Below, piece by piece: positions 16,332-24,664 of a stretch of DNA of 35,857 nucleotides; position 1 is the stretch's first letter, and each line of letters begins with the position of its first letter. Made by a program: the position numbers and the translations under genes. Below the pieces are notes generated by a model. The model had not been told where the DNA came from, made no database searches, and saw only the letters and a list, made by a program, of their open reading frames with translations. This DNA is from Anaerolineales bacterium (GTDB lineage Bacteria; Chloroflexota; Anaerolineae; Anaerolineales; Villigracilaceae), in contig JADLCG010000055.1 of NCBI GenBank assembly GCA_020847355.1, positions 1 to 35,857 on the forward strand, written 5' to 3'.

Positions 16332-17369
16332 ATGGGAAGCGTAAAACTTTCGCAAAACTCGCCCCTAAAGCGCTTTATCAATTTTGCCTATCGTAAAGGC
16401 TGGTTCAATGTTGGCAGAGCGCTGTTTGCTAAATCCCTGACTGTGATCAACTATCATCGCATTAACGATCCGCATCAAGCTGGGTTTGATTCATTTTTAC
16501 CGAACGTCAGCGCGCACCCAAAAGATTTTGACTTGCAAATGGAATATCTGGCGCGTTGGTTTAATGTCGTCTCGCTCACAGACGTAACGAATTGGCTCCG
16601 CAACGGAAAAGACTTGCCGCCTTACGCCGCGCTCATCACGTTTGACGACGGCTATCTTGATAATTACACCGAGGCGTATCCCATTCTGCGCCGCCATAAC
16701 TTCCCTGCCGTAATTTTTCTAACGCATGGGCACATCGGCACAGACGCGCCATTTTATTGGGATCTGGCGGCTTATTGTTTTTATCACACGCAGACAGATG
16801 CAGTTCTCTTCCCTGATAACACAAATGAAAAATGGGCAAACGAAGCTCAAAGAAAGCTGATCAGCCAACGGTGGATTGAGGCGCTGAAAATCCTCCCGCA
16901 TACCGAAAAACTAAAATGGGTCGAAAAACTTCCAGAGCGGCTCAATGTATCCATCCCTCAAGGTTATTTCCAAAAATTGATGTTGAACTGGGATCAAGTG
17001 CGCGAGATGAGTCAAAATGGTATTGAGTTTGGCGGGCATACCTTGACGCACCCGATTCTGACGCGCGTTTCGCCGGAACAAGCCGAGAAAGAGATTCACG
17101 GCTCGAAGCTTGCAATTGAACGAGAGCTAGGGCAAGAAATTTCAGGCTTTGCTTATCCAAACGGCAGGCAAGCCGACGTGAATGCCGAGGTTGAGAAGCT
17201 CACGCAAAACGCCGGTTATCAAGCCGCCTTCACTTTGCAAAACGGACCGACTACGCTTCAAGAAGTAAGGCGGAATCCGTTTGCGATTCGCCGTATTTTT
17301 ATATCGCACCTGCATACGTTGCCGCGTTATGCTTTACTCACACACAGAATAAATCGTTATCGTAAGTGA
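16332..17369 (+). CDS. NodB-type polysaccharide deacetylase
   Basis: A 345-residue carbohydrate esterase family 4 protein. I chose ATG 16332, with AAGGA at 16316-16320; an open frame from 16269 would overlap the preceding GT4. Metal and catalytic motifs are clear: TFDDG with Asp105/Asp106, and HTLTH with His236 and His240. The N-terminus (SLTVINYHRI) resembles intercellular-adhesin-type deacetylases. I see no signal peptide or membrane helix, so it may act in the cytosol on lipid-linked intermediates, or be exported in an unrecognised way. It predicts an N-acetylated amino sugar in the polymer. It ends 11 nt from the convergent GT4 gene. Confidence 0.88.
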   Translation: MGSVKLSQNSPLKRFINFAYRKGWFNVGRALFAKSLTVINYHRINDPHQAGFDSFLPNVSAHPKDFDLQMEYLARWFNVVSLTDVTNWLRNGKDLPPYAALITFDDGYLDNYTEAYPILRRHNFPAVIFLTHGHIGTDAPFYWDLAAYCFYHTQTDAVLFPDNTNEKWANEAQRKLISQRWIEALKILPHTEKLKWVEKLPERLNVSIPQGYFQKLMLNWDQVREMSQNGIEFGGHTLTHPILTRVSPEQAEKEIHGSKLAIERELGQEISGFAYPNGRQADVNAEVEKLTQNAGYQAAFTLQNGPTTLQEVRRNPFAIRRIFISHLHTLPRYALLTHRINRYRK

Positions 17370-17380
17370 ACTCTAATGCC

Positions 17381-18619
17381 CTACAAGGTTTCATAAACGC
17401 CTGAAATTATTTCGGCTACTTTTTCCCAGCTAAATTTAGTGCGCGAAAGCAAGCGGGCATGTTCGCCCATCGCCTGGGCGAGTTTTGGATCTTGAAGCAA
17501 GGCGTTAATTTTCTGCGCCAAATCTTGCGGGTTTTGGGGCGCGGCTAAAAATCCGTTTTTGCCGTCCTCCACAGCTTCAGGCAAGCCGCCAATATTTGCG
17601 GCGACCACCGGCTTACCAAACGTATATGCTACCTGCAACGCCCCGCTTTGCGTACTGCTTCGATACGGATAAACCACAACGTCCGCAAGCGTCATAATCG
17701 GAGCGATCTCGGTAACGTCAATATAACGCGGGTCAAAAATTATCCGTTCGCTCAGTCCTAATTCTGTCACCCGCTCATAGAGGGCGTTCATGTCAATATA
17801 TTTCGTTGGGTATCCAACCACAAGCAATTTAGCGCCGCAAGTTTGAGGAAGCAAACCAAAGGCTTCAAGCAAATCTTCAATGCCTTTGCTCGGAGAGAGC
17901 AAGCCAAAGAACAAAATAACTTTATCCTGCTCGGTCAGCGCATATTTCTGGCGGAGATCCGCTTCAGCGCTTGGACTCTGCGGAAGTTGAAGAAGCCAGC
18001 CTTGATTGCCGTGCGGGATGAGATGCGTAGCCTTCACTGGAACTGCGGGAAAATGCGTAATAAATTTCTGACGGTTTTCTTCAGCGTGAAAAAATAGCGC
18101 GGAAAACTTGGCGTACATGGCTTCGTCAGAACCGAAAATGATCGTAGAAAGGACTTCATCTTTTCCCTCTCTGGCTTCAAATTCATGGCAAACCTGAGTT
18201 AGAACCAAATTATTTTTCTTCAAGCGCCTGATAAAGTAAGCTTCAAACTGAAATTGAATGCGGGAAAATTGCACAATCTCCGGTTTGACGCGCAATAAAT
18301 AAGCCGTCACTCGAAACCAAGTGAGGATCAGATAAACTCCGCGCAAGATTCGCAAACCCAAGCGCTTCACTCTCCGCCAAACAGATTTCAGCAATCCTTT
18401 TGAAGTTTCGCTATTTGACGAAGAGAAATTCTTCATCAAATAAAAATCTTTTTTCACCCGAAAATTATGCGGCAGGTTCGCCATTTCGTAATCCGAAGCG
18501 GTCAACAGAGTCACCTCGAAACCTGCATTTGCTAAAGCGGTGCAGAGTTGATAGGCATAATGAATCAACCCGCCAACGCTGTTCAATTCAATGACACAGA
18601 TATGTTTTTTATTTTTCAT
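17381..18619 (-). CDS. Family 4 glycosyltransferase
   Basis: A 412-residue GT-B glycosyltransferase. The N-terminus ICVIELNSVGGLIHYAYQL carries the glycine-rich acceptor-side loop. A basic, hydrophobic stretch around 88-110 (RVKRLGLRILRGVYLILTW) could attach it to the membrane. The C-terminal domain has FFGLLSPSKGIEDLLEAF and YRSSTQSGALQVAYTFGKPV, the latter a variant of the usual E-x7-E site in which the first Glu is replaced by a Ser/Thr-rich loop. Its start overlaps the end of the next upstream GT4 gene by 11 nt and it has only a weak ribosome site of its own, so translation is probably coupled. It is the last gene of the long minus-strand unit. Sugar specificity unknown. Confidence 0.87.
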   Translation of the reverse strand: MKNKKHICVIELNSVGGLIHYAYQLCTALANAGFEVTLLTASDYEMANLPHNFRVKKDFYLMKNFSSSNSETSKGLLKSVWRRVKRLGLRILRGVYLILTWFRVTAYLLRVKPEIVQFSRIQFQFEAYFIRRLKKNNLVLTQVCHEFEAREGKDEVLSTIIFGSDEAMYAKFSALFFHAEENRQKFITHFPAVPVKATHLIPHGNQGWLLQLPQSPSAEADLRQKYALTEQDKVILFFGLLSPSKGIEDLLEAFGLLPQTCGAKLLVVGYPTKYIDMNALYERVTELGLSERIIFDPRYIDVTEIAPIMTLADVVVYPYRSSTQSGALQVAYTFGKPVVAANIGGLPEAVEDGKNGFLAAPQNPQDLAQKINALLQDPKLAQAMGEHARLLSRTKFSWEKVAEIISGVYETL

Positions 18620-19781
18620 GGCGGGTTATCAATTCCAGATAGAGTTTTTTCAATTGGTTAACTTGCCCGCGAACGTCAAATTTCTCATTAACGATTCTAA
18701 AACCGTCAAGCCCCATTGATTTCATCTCCTCAGGGTTAGCAAGCAGACTCAGGCAGGCTTTGGTCAATTCAACTGGGGAGCCCGGCGCAACCAAACGTCC
18801 ATTGACTCCATCCGCAAGCATTTCAGGGACGCCCCCCACGCGGCTGGCAACGATTGGCAAACGCGCCGCCATAGCCTCGGCTAAAACAGTCGGCAGGGCT
18901 TCGGTCAAAGTTGGCAAAATAAACAGATCGCTAGCGGCTAAAATCTGCGGAATATCGCTTCGCTGACCGGCAAAAATCACCTTTTCCTTTATCGGGCTAT
19001 TTGCGAGCCTTTTTTCAAGTTCAGGACGATACGCGCCATCGCCTACAATCAAATAGTAAGCGTTGGGATGCGCAGAAAAAATCTCAGGCAGGGCTTCCAG
19101 CATAAACTGAATTCCCTTTGGCTCGCGCAAGACCGCCACAGTTGTTAGCAGAATCGCATCGGGCGGTAGGCTGAACGCATTGCGAAGCGCCAAGCGTTCG
19201 CGCTGAAAATCCAAATTTGCGTAAGCCGAAAGGTCAATGCCGTTATAAATAACGCGCACATGATCGGGCGAAGTTTTACTCTCATTCAAATGGAATTGAC
19301 GCGCCTCTTCTGAGACGGAGATCACTTGATCGCAGAAATAGCGAAGCGCAGATAATTCCGTAAATTCATGCAGACGCGATTTGAAACTTCGATCGCTTGC
19401 CAGCATGGTATGAAGCGTAGTCACGCTGGGCAGGCGCAACAATTTCGCCGCAAAATTTCCGAGCGTGTCCGCAAATTCAAGCTGAGTATGCACAAGATCG
19501 GCGCGCGTTTTCTTCAGATACGCATAAAGGCGCGGAATTGCCGTCAGGTCCCGCAGGTAAGGAATCGGTAGAAAATCAACCGGGATGTCAATCGCTCGGA
19601 GTTGATCCGCGATTGGATTGCCCTGCCGCACTTGAAATGCGCAAACGCGGGGAGTAAAAATTTCCTGATCTAAATTCTTGAGGGTTGGAACCAGCAAACG
19701 CTCGGCGCCGCCCATGCCTAGCCCGTCAATTAGATAGCTAATATTATATTTTCGCTTGGGAGCATTGATAGTTGTTGACAC
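18609..19781 (-). CDS. Family 4 glycosyltransferase
   Basis: A 390-residue GT-B glycosyltransferase starting at GTG 19781, preceded by AGGAA at 8 nt. The N-terminal motif YLIDGLGMGGAERLL is the GGAER signature common in exopolysaccharide GT4 enzymes. The C-terminal domain contains LREPKGIQFMLEALPEIF, VGDGAYRPELEKRL and LPTLTEALPTVLAEAMAARL with the donor-site glutamates. It likely adds one sugar to the lipid-linked repeat unit. It sits just after an imperfect palindrome (about 19,871-19,958) that separates it from the kinase gene, and overlaps the next GT4 by 11 nt. Confidence 0.9.
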   Translation of the reverse strand: MSTTINAPKRKYNISYLIDGLGMGGAERLLVPTLKNLDQEIFTPRVCAFQVRQGNPIADQLRAIDIPVDFLPIPYLRDLTAIPRLYAYLKKTRADLVHTQLEFADTLGNFAAKLLRLPSVTTLHTMLASDRSFKSRLHEFTELSALRYFCDQVISVSEEARQFHLNESKTSPDHVRVIYNGIDLSAYANLDFQRERLALRNAFSLPPDAILLTTVAVLREPKGIQFMLEALPEIFSAHPNAYYLIVGDGAYRPELEKRLANSPIKEKVIFAGQRSDIPQILAASDLFILPTLTEALPTVLAEAMAARLPIVASRVGGVPEMLADGVNGRLVAPGSPVELTKACLSLLANPEEMKSMGLDGFRIVNEKFDVRGQVNQLKKLYLELITRHEK

Positions 19782-19870
19782 AATTTATTCCTGATGACCA
19801 ATAATTATATTATCTTTTTTTGATTTCTTATTTACCAATTACATAAGGAAGCGTCTAAAGGAATGGGCTA

Positions 19871-19958
19871 AAGAGCCTTTCACCACAGAGAGCGCAGAGT
19901 CCACAGAGAGGCTTCAGAAGGGTTTCTCCGTGTTCTTTGTGCGCTCTGCGGTTAAATC
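19871..19958. repeat. REP-like imperfect palindrome
   Basis: Two arms of about 35 nt are near reverse complements: TTTCACCACAGAGAGCGCAG (19,879 on) and, read on the minus strand, TTTAACCGCAGAGCGCACAA (from 19,957). Both contain CACAGAG-like blocks. Elements of the form ACCACAGAG...CTCTGTGGT are, from memory, common between genes in many environmental genomes. Only one copy is in this window, so repetition elsewhere is an inference. It follows the stop codon of the kinase gene and could slow or end transcription. Confidence 0.6.
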
Positions 19959-19960
19959 TT

Positions 19961-20995
19961 TTAAAAGCCCACAGAATTAGACACTCCCTTACATAAACCA
20001 GAGAACAGCGCCCGCCAGATAAAATCCTGCGTTTTCTCAGAATTACGATTCATACTTGCGCGCACTGCGTTCTCAACGCAACAAACCAACATGCCGGAGC
20101 GCATCGGCAGAACGGTATATTTAGTCGGCGTGCCGAAAGCGTTTAAGTACGCAGGAATGATCTGTCTATTCCAAGCGCGCAAAATCTCAAGCGCGGCTTG
20201 CGCCCGCGCTTCAACTGGGGCGTTGACAAATTGTTTTGGAACAGCGGTTAAAGCGCCAGCCAGTAAAAACATATATAAATCCAGGCTGACGTCTTTAGAC
20301 CAGCGCGCGTATTGCCAATCCAAAAGCATCAGCTTGCCATGCTCGGCGCTTCGAATCATATTTCCGTGCCAGAAGTCGCCCTGAATGAGAATTTTGTGAT
20401 CAACTTTCAAAGCGGCGGATTCTACTTCTAAAGCCAAAGCGTCCAGCGTTTGAAGCTCGGCGTTGGGCGGAGCGTACATCTGCTTATACTTCTCAATCTT
20501 TTCTGAAAAACCAGAATCAATTTTCTCGCCGTCAGTTAAGGGCGTAGCCGTTTGATCCATAATGCTACGCAGAGACTGCGCCACGTCAATGGATAAAGAA
20601 AGCAAGCGCGCCGGAGCCTGCCACAAGGATTTTCTAGTGACGCGCAAAAGGTTTTCGCCACGCAAAAACGTTGTGACTAAAACCGGCTGACCCTGCAATT
20701 CAGCCATAGCGATTATCTTTTGTAGCCGATATTCAGCTTCTGGACCAAGTAGCCGCCAAAGTTCCGTCAATCTATCGTATTCGATTTGAAGCGCCCATTT
20801 ATTTTCAGGCAGGCGCGGCGTTTTAGCGACTACCGTCGGGTAGGTTTTGCCCGCTTCAAAACCAAAGAAAATGACATTCTCGTCAAGGTCGGGAATTCCC
20901 GGCGCCAAACTCACCCATTGGAGCGGCAAGGCAAAAGACTTAGCTTTCTCGGAAGCGACAATAAGTTCGGTAAGAGCGTCAACAAAAGTATTCAT
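19961..20995 (-). CDS. APH-fold small-molecule kinase in the polysaccharide locus
   Basis: A 344-residue protein of the aminoglycoside phosphotransferase / choline kinase fold. The ATP-binding Lys58 lies in TVVAKTPR. The catalytic loop reads ILIQGDFWHGNM, with Asp207 and Asn212 conserved, but the His that normally precedes GD is Gln205. The metal-binding Asp226 is in LLDWQYARW. No membrane helix. The gene is 12 nt downstream of a methyltransferase gene, which itself overlaps the flippase gene, so all belong to one operon. The setting argues against drug resistance and for phosphorylation of a sugar, lipid or chain end. The exact substrate is unknown. Confidence 0.78.
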   Translation of the reverse strand: MNTFVDALTELIVASEKAKSFALPLQWVSLAPGIPDLDENVIFFGFEAGKTYPTVVAKTPRLPENKWALQIEYDRLTELWRLLGPEAEYRLQKIIAMAELQGQPVLVTTFLRGENLLRVTRKSLWQAPARLLSLSIDVAQSLRSIMDQTATPLTDGEKIDSGFSEKIEKYKQMYAPPNAELQTLDALALEVESAALKVDHKILIQGDFWHGNMIRSAEHGKLMLLDWQYARWSKDVSLDLYMFLLAGALTAVPKQFVNAPVEARAQAALEILRAWNRQIIPAYLNAFGTPTKYTVLPMRSGMLVCCVENAVRASMNRNSEKTQDFIWRALFSGLCKGVSNSVGF

Positions 20996-21007
20996 TAGAG
21001 TCGGCGT

Positions 21008-21658
21008 TTAGGCGGAAGAGTTCTTTGAGCTAGCGGTCGCAAAGTAAAAGGGAAAGAAATTAAGCAGAAAGGTCGCGAGAAAAGCGATAATCTGCGAATT
21101 CCGCGCCTTAAAGGGAAGTTTGTGCCGATAACGATGATCCAAGGCAAAGGCAGCCGCCTGCCGATTGAGCGGAAAGATGTATTCAGGCAAAGTCAAATTA
21201 GAGAGCGCGGCATATAAAACAATCTCGCAATAACCAGCCTGTTTCAGAGTCTTTTGAATTTGCATCGGCGTGGATAAATATTTTTGAGCAGGCGCCGCCT
21301 CCCAAAGCGTGTAGCGGTTCGAAAAAGCGAGGAGTATGCGGCCCTTTGGACGTAGTAATCTCGAAGCGGCGGCAAGCGCTTCAACTACGCGGTCAGAAAA
21401 AGAATCGGGGAAGCCCAAAGGTAGCGCGATAAAATCAAAATTTGCCGAAGCGTTGCGTAGCTCCTGCTCAAACTCCGGGAAATCCATAGCTTGCGCTGAA
21501 AATTTCAGCGTATTAAAAAACTGGGCAACATCCCCCAATTCGCGCCCAACGATTATCCCCTTGCTATTCTCCGAAAGCGGCAGTAAAAAACGCCAATCTG
21601 CGCTATGCTCGATGGGCAATTCACTGGCAAGAAAATCGGGGCGGTTTTGATTCTGCAT
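21008..21658 (-). CDS. Methyltransferase-like protein with C-terminal membrane segment
   Basis: A 216-residue protein whose centre resembles the second half of a class I methyltransferase: FDFIALPLGFPDSF, a helix, then LRPKGRILLAFSNRYTLWEA. The first SAM-binding glycine loop is poorly conserved (GIIVGRELGDVA), so activity is uncertain. A hydrophobic stretch near the C-terminus (IIAFLATFLLNFFPFYFA) may anchor it to the membrane. The start ATG shares its A with the flippase stop codon (TGATG), so translation is coupled. It may methylate a glycan or lipid-linked sugar, possibly together with the kinase encoded directly after it. Confidence 0.65.
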   Translation of the reverse strand: MQNQNRPDFLASELPIEHSADWRFLLPLSENSKGIIVGRELGDVAQFFNTLKFSAQAMDFPEFEQELRNASANFDFIALPLGFPDSFSDRVVEALAAASRLLRPKGRILLAFSNRYTLWEAAPAQKYLSTPMQIQKTLKQAGYCEIVLYAALSNLTLPEYIFPLNRQAAAFALDHRYRHKLPFKARNSQIIAFLATFLLNFFPFYFATASSKNSSA

Positions 21659-23154
21659 CAAGCCTGTACATTCTGTTTAGCGCCGCTCACCATGCGGATA
21701 AGGCGCAAGAGATTGTCGCGTTCAAGCCGCCACAAAACCGCGAGATAGCTGATAGCGCCAGCGGCAACCACGCTAATCAATTGAACGATCGGCGCGGCGT
21801 TCGCCGTAAGTTTTAACGCCAGCAATGCAAATGGAACCATCACCACGCCCGCCAAGAACGCCGGCTTTAGCTCTTTCAAAATATCAGCAATCTTGATTTG
21901 GACGTATTTTGTCGCCAGCGTTAGGCTCGTGGCTCTTCTAACTAGCACCGCAAATAAATGCCCCCAGGCGATGCCAATTAATCCGAAGTGTGAGCCAATC
22001 CAAATTGAAGGGACGATCACAATCACCGTCAGAACGGTTAGCCACAGCAGGATGTCCGGTCGTCCAATGGCTTTATAGACATCGCCAATGTGATAGCCAA
22101 CAGAATAAACCCAAGCGTAAATCGCCAGAACGCGCAAAACGGGGATCGCCTCCAGCCACTGATCGCCAAAAACCACGCGCACGATAGGATCGGCGGCAAG
22201 AAACAACCCCAAGGCGATTGGAACCGCAATTAGTTGAATGAGGCGAATCGCCGCCAAAACGCCGCGCCGCATTTCCGCAGGTTTATCCTGAATTGAGGAA
22301 AATGCGGGGAACGTAACGCTCCCCATCACCCACAAATTCCCGATCAGCAACATCTCCGGTAAACGATAAGCCAGCGTGTATATACTTAATTCAGCCATGC
22401 CAAAAACTCTACCGACAATGATGTAATCTATGTTGTCAATGATCACGCCTAAAAAATCGCTAACCGTCACAGACGAGCCGAACTTCATCAACGATTTAAT
22501 TAATGCAAGGTCCAAACTTAAGCGCGGGCGCCAAGCGACAACGATCCAAACTAAAATTACCGAAGTAACAGCGCCCAAGATTTGCCCAAAAACTAAAGCC
22601 CAAACGCCATAACCGGCATACGCCAAGCCGATCGAAGCGACGCCCTTGACAATCGTATTTCCCATGTCTGGGATAAACTTGCGCCGATAGTCAAGGTCTT
22701 TCATCAACAAAATCACATGGACTGCGCCGAGCGCATTGATCGCAAAAGAAGTTCCAAGCCAACGCAGAACCGGAATAATTCTAGGTTCGTGAAAGTAATC
22801 TGCAAAGAATGGCGCTACTGGAATCACGAGCGCGGACAAGGTGAACCCAATAATCAGGTTGACGGTAAAAACAATATTCGCCACTTCATTGACATTCTCG
22901 CGGCGTTGAATGAGCGCGAGCCCCAGCCCTAAATCTTTGACCAGCGAAAGATAGCTGATTGCCACAATCGCAATCGAGAGCAAGCCGAAGTCGTCTTTCG
23001 TGAGGATGCGCGCCAAAATAGCGGTGGTGACTAAAACCGCCCCTTTACCCAAGCCGTAAGTTAGGAAATTCCAAATAACGCCGCGCCCAGCTTTGCGGGT
23101 AACATGAGCGCCGGAAGTCGTCTCTTCAACGGCAATAATTGGATTATCGTTCAA
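21658..23154 (-). CDS. Wzx-like polysaccharide flippase
   Basis: A polytopic membrane protein of the MOP exporter superfamily (PST / Wzx), expected to flip lipid-linked glycan units to the outer face of the membrane. The N-terminus GVIWNFLTYGLGKGAVLVTTAILARILTKDDFG is typical, and around 12-14 hydrophobic segments follow. Several starts are possible. ATG 23208 lacks a ribosome site and overlaps the polymerase gene by 65 nt. TTG 23154 has GGGAG 7 nt upstream and overlaps by only 11 nt, so I prefer it (498 residues), with modest certainty. The 3' end shares one base with the methyltransferase start. Confidence 0.87.
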   Translation of the reverse strand: MNDNPIIAVEETTSGAHVTRKAGRGVIWNFLTYGLGKGAVLVTTAILARILTKDDFGLLSIAIVAISYLSLVKDLGLGLALIQRRENVNEVANIVFTVNLIIGFTLSALVIPVAPFFADYFHEPRIIPVLRWLGTSFAINALGAVHVILLMKDLDYRRKFIPDMGNTIVKGVASIGLAYAGYGVWALVFGQILGAVTSVILVWIVVAWRPRLSLDLALIKSLMKFGSSVTVSDFLGVIIDNIDYIIVGRVFGMAELSIYTLAYRLPEMLLIGNLWVMGSVTFPAFSSIQDKPAEMRRGVLAAIRLIQLIAVPIALGLFLAADPIVRVVFGDQWLEAIPVLRVLAIYAWVYSVGYHIGDVYKAIGRPDILLWLTVLTVIVIVPSIWIGSHFGLIGIAWGHLFAVLVRRATSLTLATKYVQIKIADILKELKPAFLAGVVMVPFALLALKLTANAAPIVQLISVVAAGAISYLAVLWRLERDNLLRLIRMVSGAKQNVQA

Positions 23155-24643
23155 GAGACGTCTCCCGAGATGAAAAACGGGAGAGACCTGTACCCGATTG
23201 AAGTTCATCAACCAATTGAATCAGCGTAATTCCCAAAGCGACTAAGATCCAAAAATAACGGATGTAAGCGTTGTGCAAAAAGACAGCGGCAATCATATAA
23301 GCGATAATTGAAACGCGAAGTGAATTGATCCACGGCAGTAAAGAGATATGCCGAGGCATCAAATGAACCGTCCGCGCCGCCCGCGCCAGCCCAGCCATAA
23401 GCGCTAACACCAATCCAAAAAACGAGACTGCGCCAAAGACTCCCGTCTCCGCCAACACTTGCGTATATAACGAGTGCGCGTCTCTTTCTTCCGAACGCAT
23501 CTCAAGCCCAATCTTCTGCGCATATTCCTGATAATTATTGCGAAAGTTCCCCGCCCCCACGCCCAACAATGGATGATCGGCAAACATCATCACGCCGGCA
23601 ATCACCTCGCTCGCCCGCCCACGAAACGAAGAATCCTCATACACGCTCACGCCGCCTTCAGAACTCGGCGCAAGCGATAATAAACTTTCAAAACGCTCAA
23701 GGTACGCCGGAGGGAGCAAGGGAATAAAAATCGTAGCCAGCCCCAAGATACCAATCGCCACCAGCGGATTAAGTTTCCGATCGAAAACAAAGAGCGTTAG
23801 GATCATACTGACGACAAACGCTAGATACCCGCCGCGGCTATAAGTATTCAACAACTCGAAGCCGATAATCCCAAACGCGGCAATTGCGTAAAGCTTGGTC
23901 AACATGCGCGGCTGATTGAAGATCTGGAAAGCGATCAGCGGCAAAATAGCCACCAAAACTTCAGCCCACATATTCGGGTCGCGTATTGGTCCGCCAATGC
24001 GATTCGTCGAAGAATTATCGCCCTCCACCACGCTTTGCGTTTTAATCCGCGCCATGCCGAAGAAATCTTGCGAATAATCTCCGGTGAAAATTTGATAAGC
24101 GCCGAACAAACATAACACAGTTGTAATGAAGACGATGATCCAAACCGCCTGTTTCCAAGTGGAAGTTTCTCGAATGGCGAACAAAATTGTATAAAGAATA
24201 AAAATATCCTTCGCCAAATCCTGAATCGCTTCCATCGTTCGATCTTTATCCGAAGCGACCGCATAAGAAGCCAGCATGGAAACAAAATAGAGGATCAAAA
24301 ACAACTCAACGACAAAGGTGCGCGTGCGGTTCTTCGGCAACTGCCCGGTATAATAATTCCGAACCATGATCGCCGCAAAGACCACCACCACCAAAGGCTT
24401 GATGATGCTTGGGTATCCGCGATTGGTCAGTTCCGCCGAGATGTTGATAAAGATCGTAATAATCAGGATGTTCGCGCCAATATTGGGCTTGATGATGATC
24501 ATCATCACCATCACAATCCCTAATACTCCCGCCAAGCCGTACAAGCCCACGCTGGTATCCGGGTCTGCCAAGGCGAAAGAAGCCGCGCCGACAAAAAACA
24601 AGCTGAATACTAAAAAGATCAAATCATTATTTTTGAGAGTCAT
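23144..24643 (-). CDS. Wzy / O-antigen-ligase-like membrane protein
   Basis: A 499-residue polytopic membrane protein with about 12 helices and one large extracytoplasmic loop. The Wzy_C / WaaL family pattern is visible: LLGVGAGNFRNNYQEYAQKI, then DAHSLYTQVLAETGVFG with the conserved His. Members join glycan units outside the cytosol, either by polymerising lipid-linked repeats or by ligating the polymer to an acceptor. With a flippase next to it and a Wzz-type protein in the same locus, a polymerase role is more likely. ATG 24643 has only a weak GAG ribosome site, 21 nt after the preceding stop. The 3' end probably overlaps the start of the flippase gene. Confidence 0.87.
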   Translation of the reverse strand: MTLKNNDLIFLVFSLFFVGAASFALADPDTSVGLYGLAGVLGIVMVMMIIIKPNIGANILIITIFINISAELTNRGYPSIIKPLVVVVFAAIMVRNYYTGQLPKNRTRTFVVELFLILYFVSMLASYAVASDKDRTMEAIQDLAKDIFILYTILFAIRETSTWKQAVWIIVFITTVLCLFGAYQIFTGDYSQDFFGMARIKTQSVVEGDNSSTNRIGGPIRDPNMWAEVLVAILPLIAFQIFNQPRMLTKLYAIAAFGIIGFELLNTYSRGGYLAFVVSMILTLFVFDRKLNPLVAIGILGLATIFIPLLPPAYLERFESLLSLAPSSEGGVSVYEDSSFRGRASEVIAGVMMFADHPLLGVGAGNFRNNYQEYAQKIGLEMRSEERDAHSLYTQVLAETGVFGAVSFFGLVLALMAGLARAARTVHLMPRHISLLPWINSLRVSIIAYMIAAVFLHNAYIRYFWILVALGITLIQLVDELQSGTGLSRFSSRETSLER

Positions 24644-24664
24644 TTTTTCTCGTTTCTACCAAAG

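Noticed and set aside
19961..20995. Antibiotic-resistance aminoglycoside phosphotransferase
   Set aside because: The fold matches, but the gene is embedded in a polysaccharide operon, has an altered catalytic loop (QGD), and no mobile element is near.
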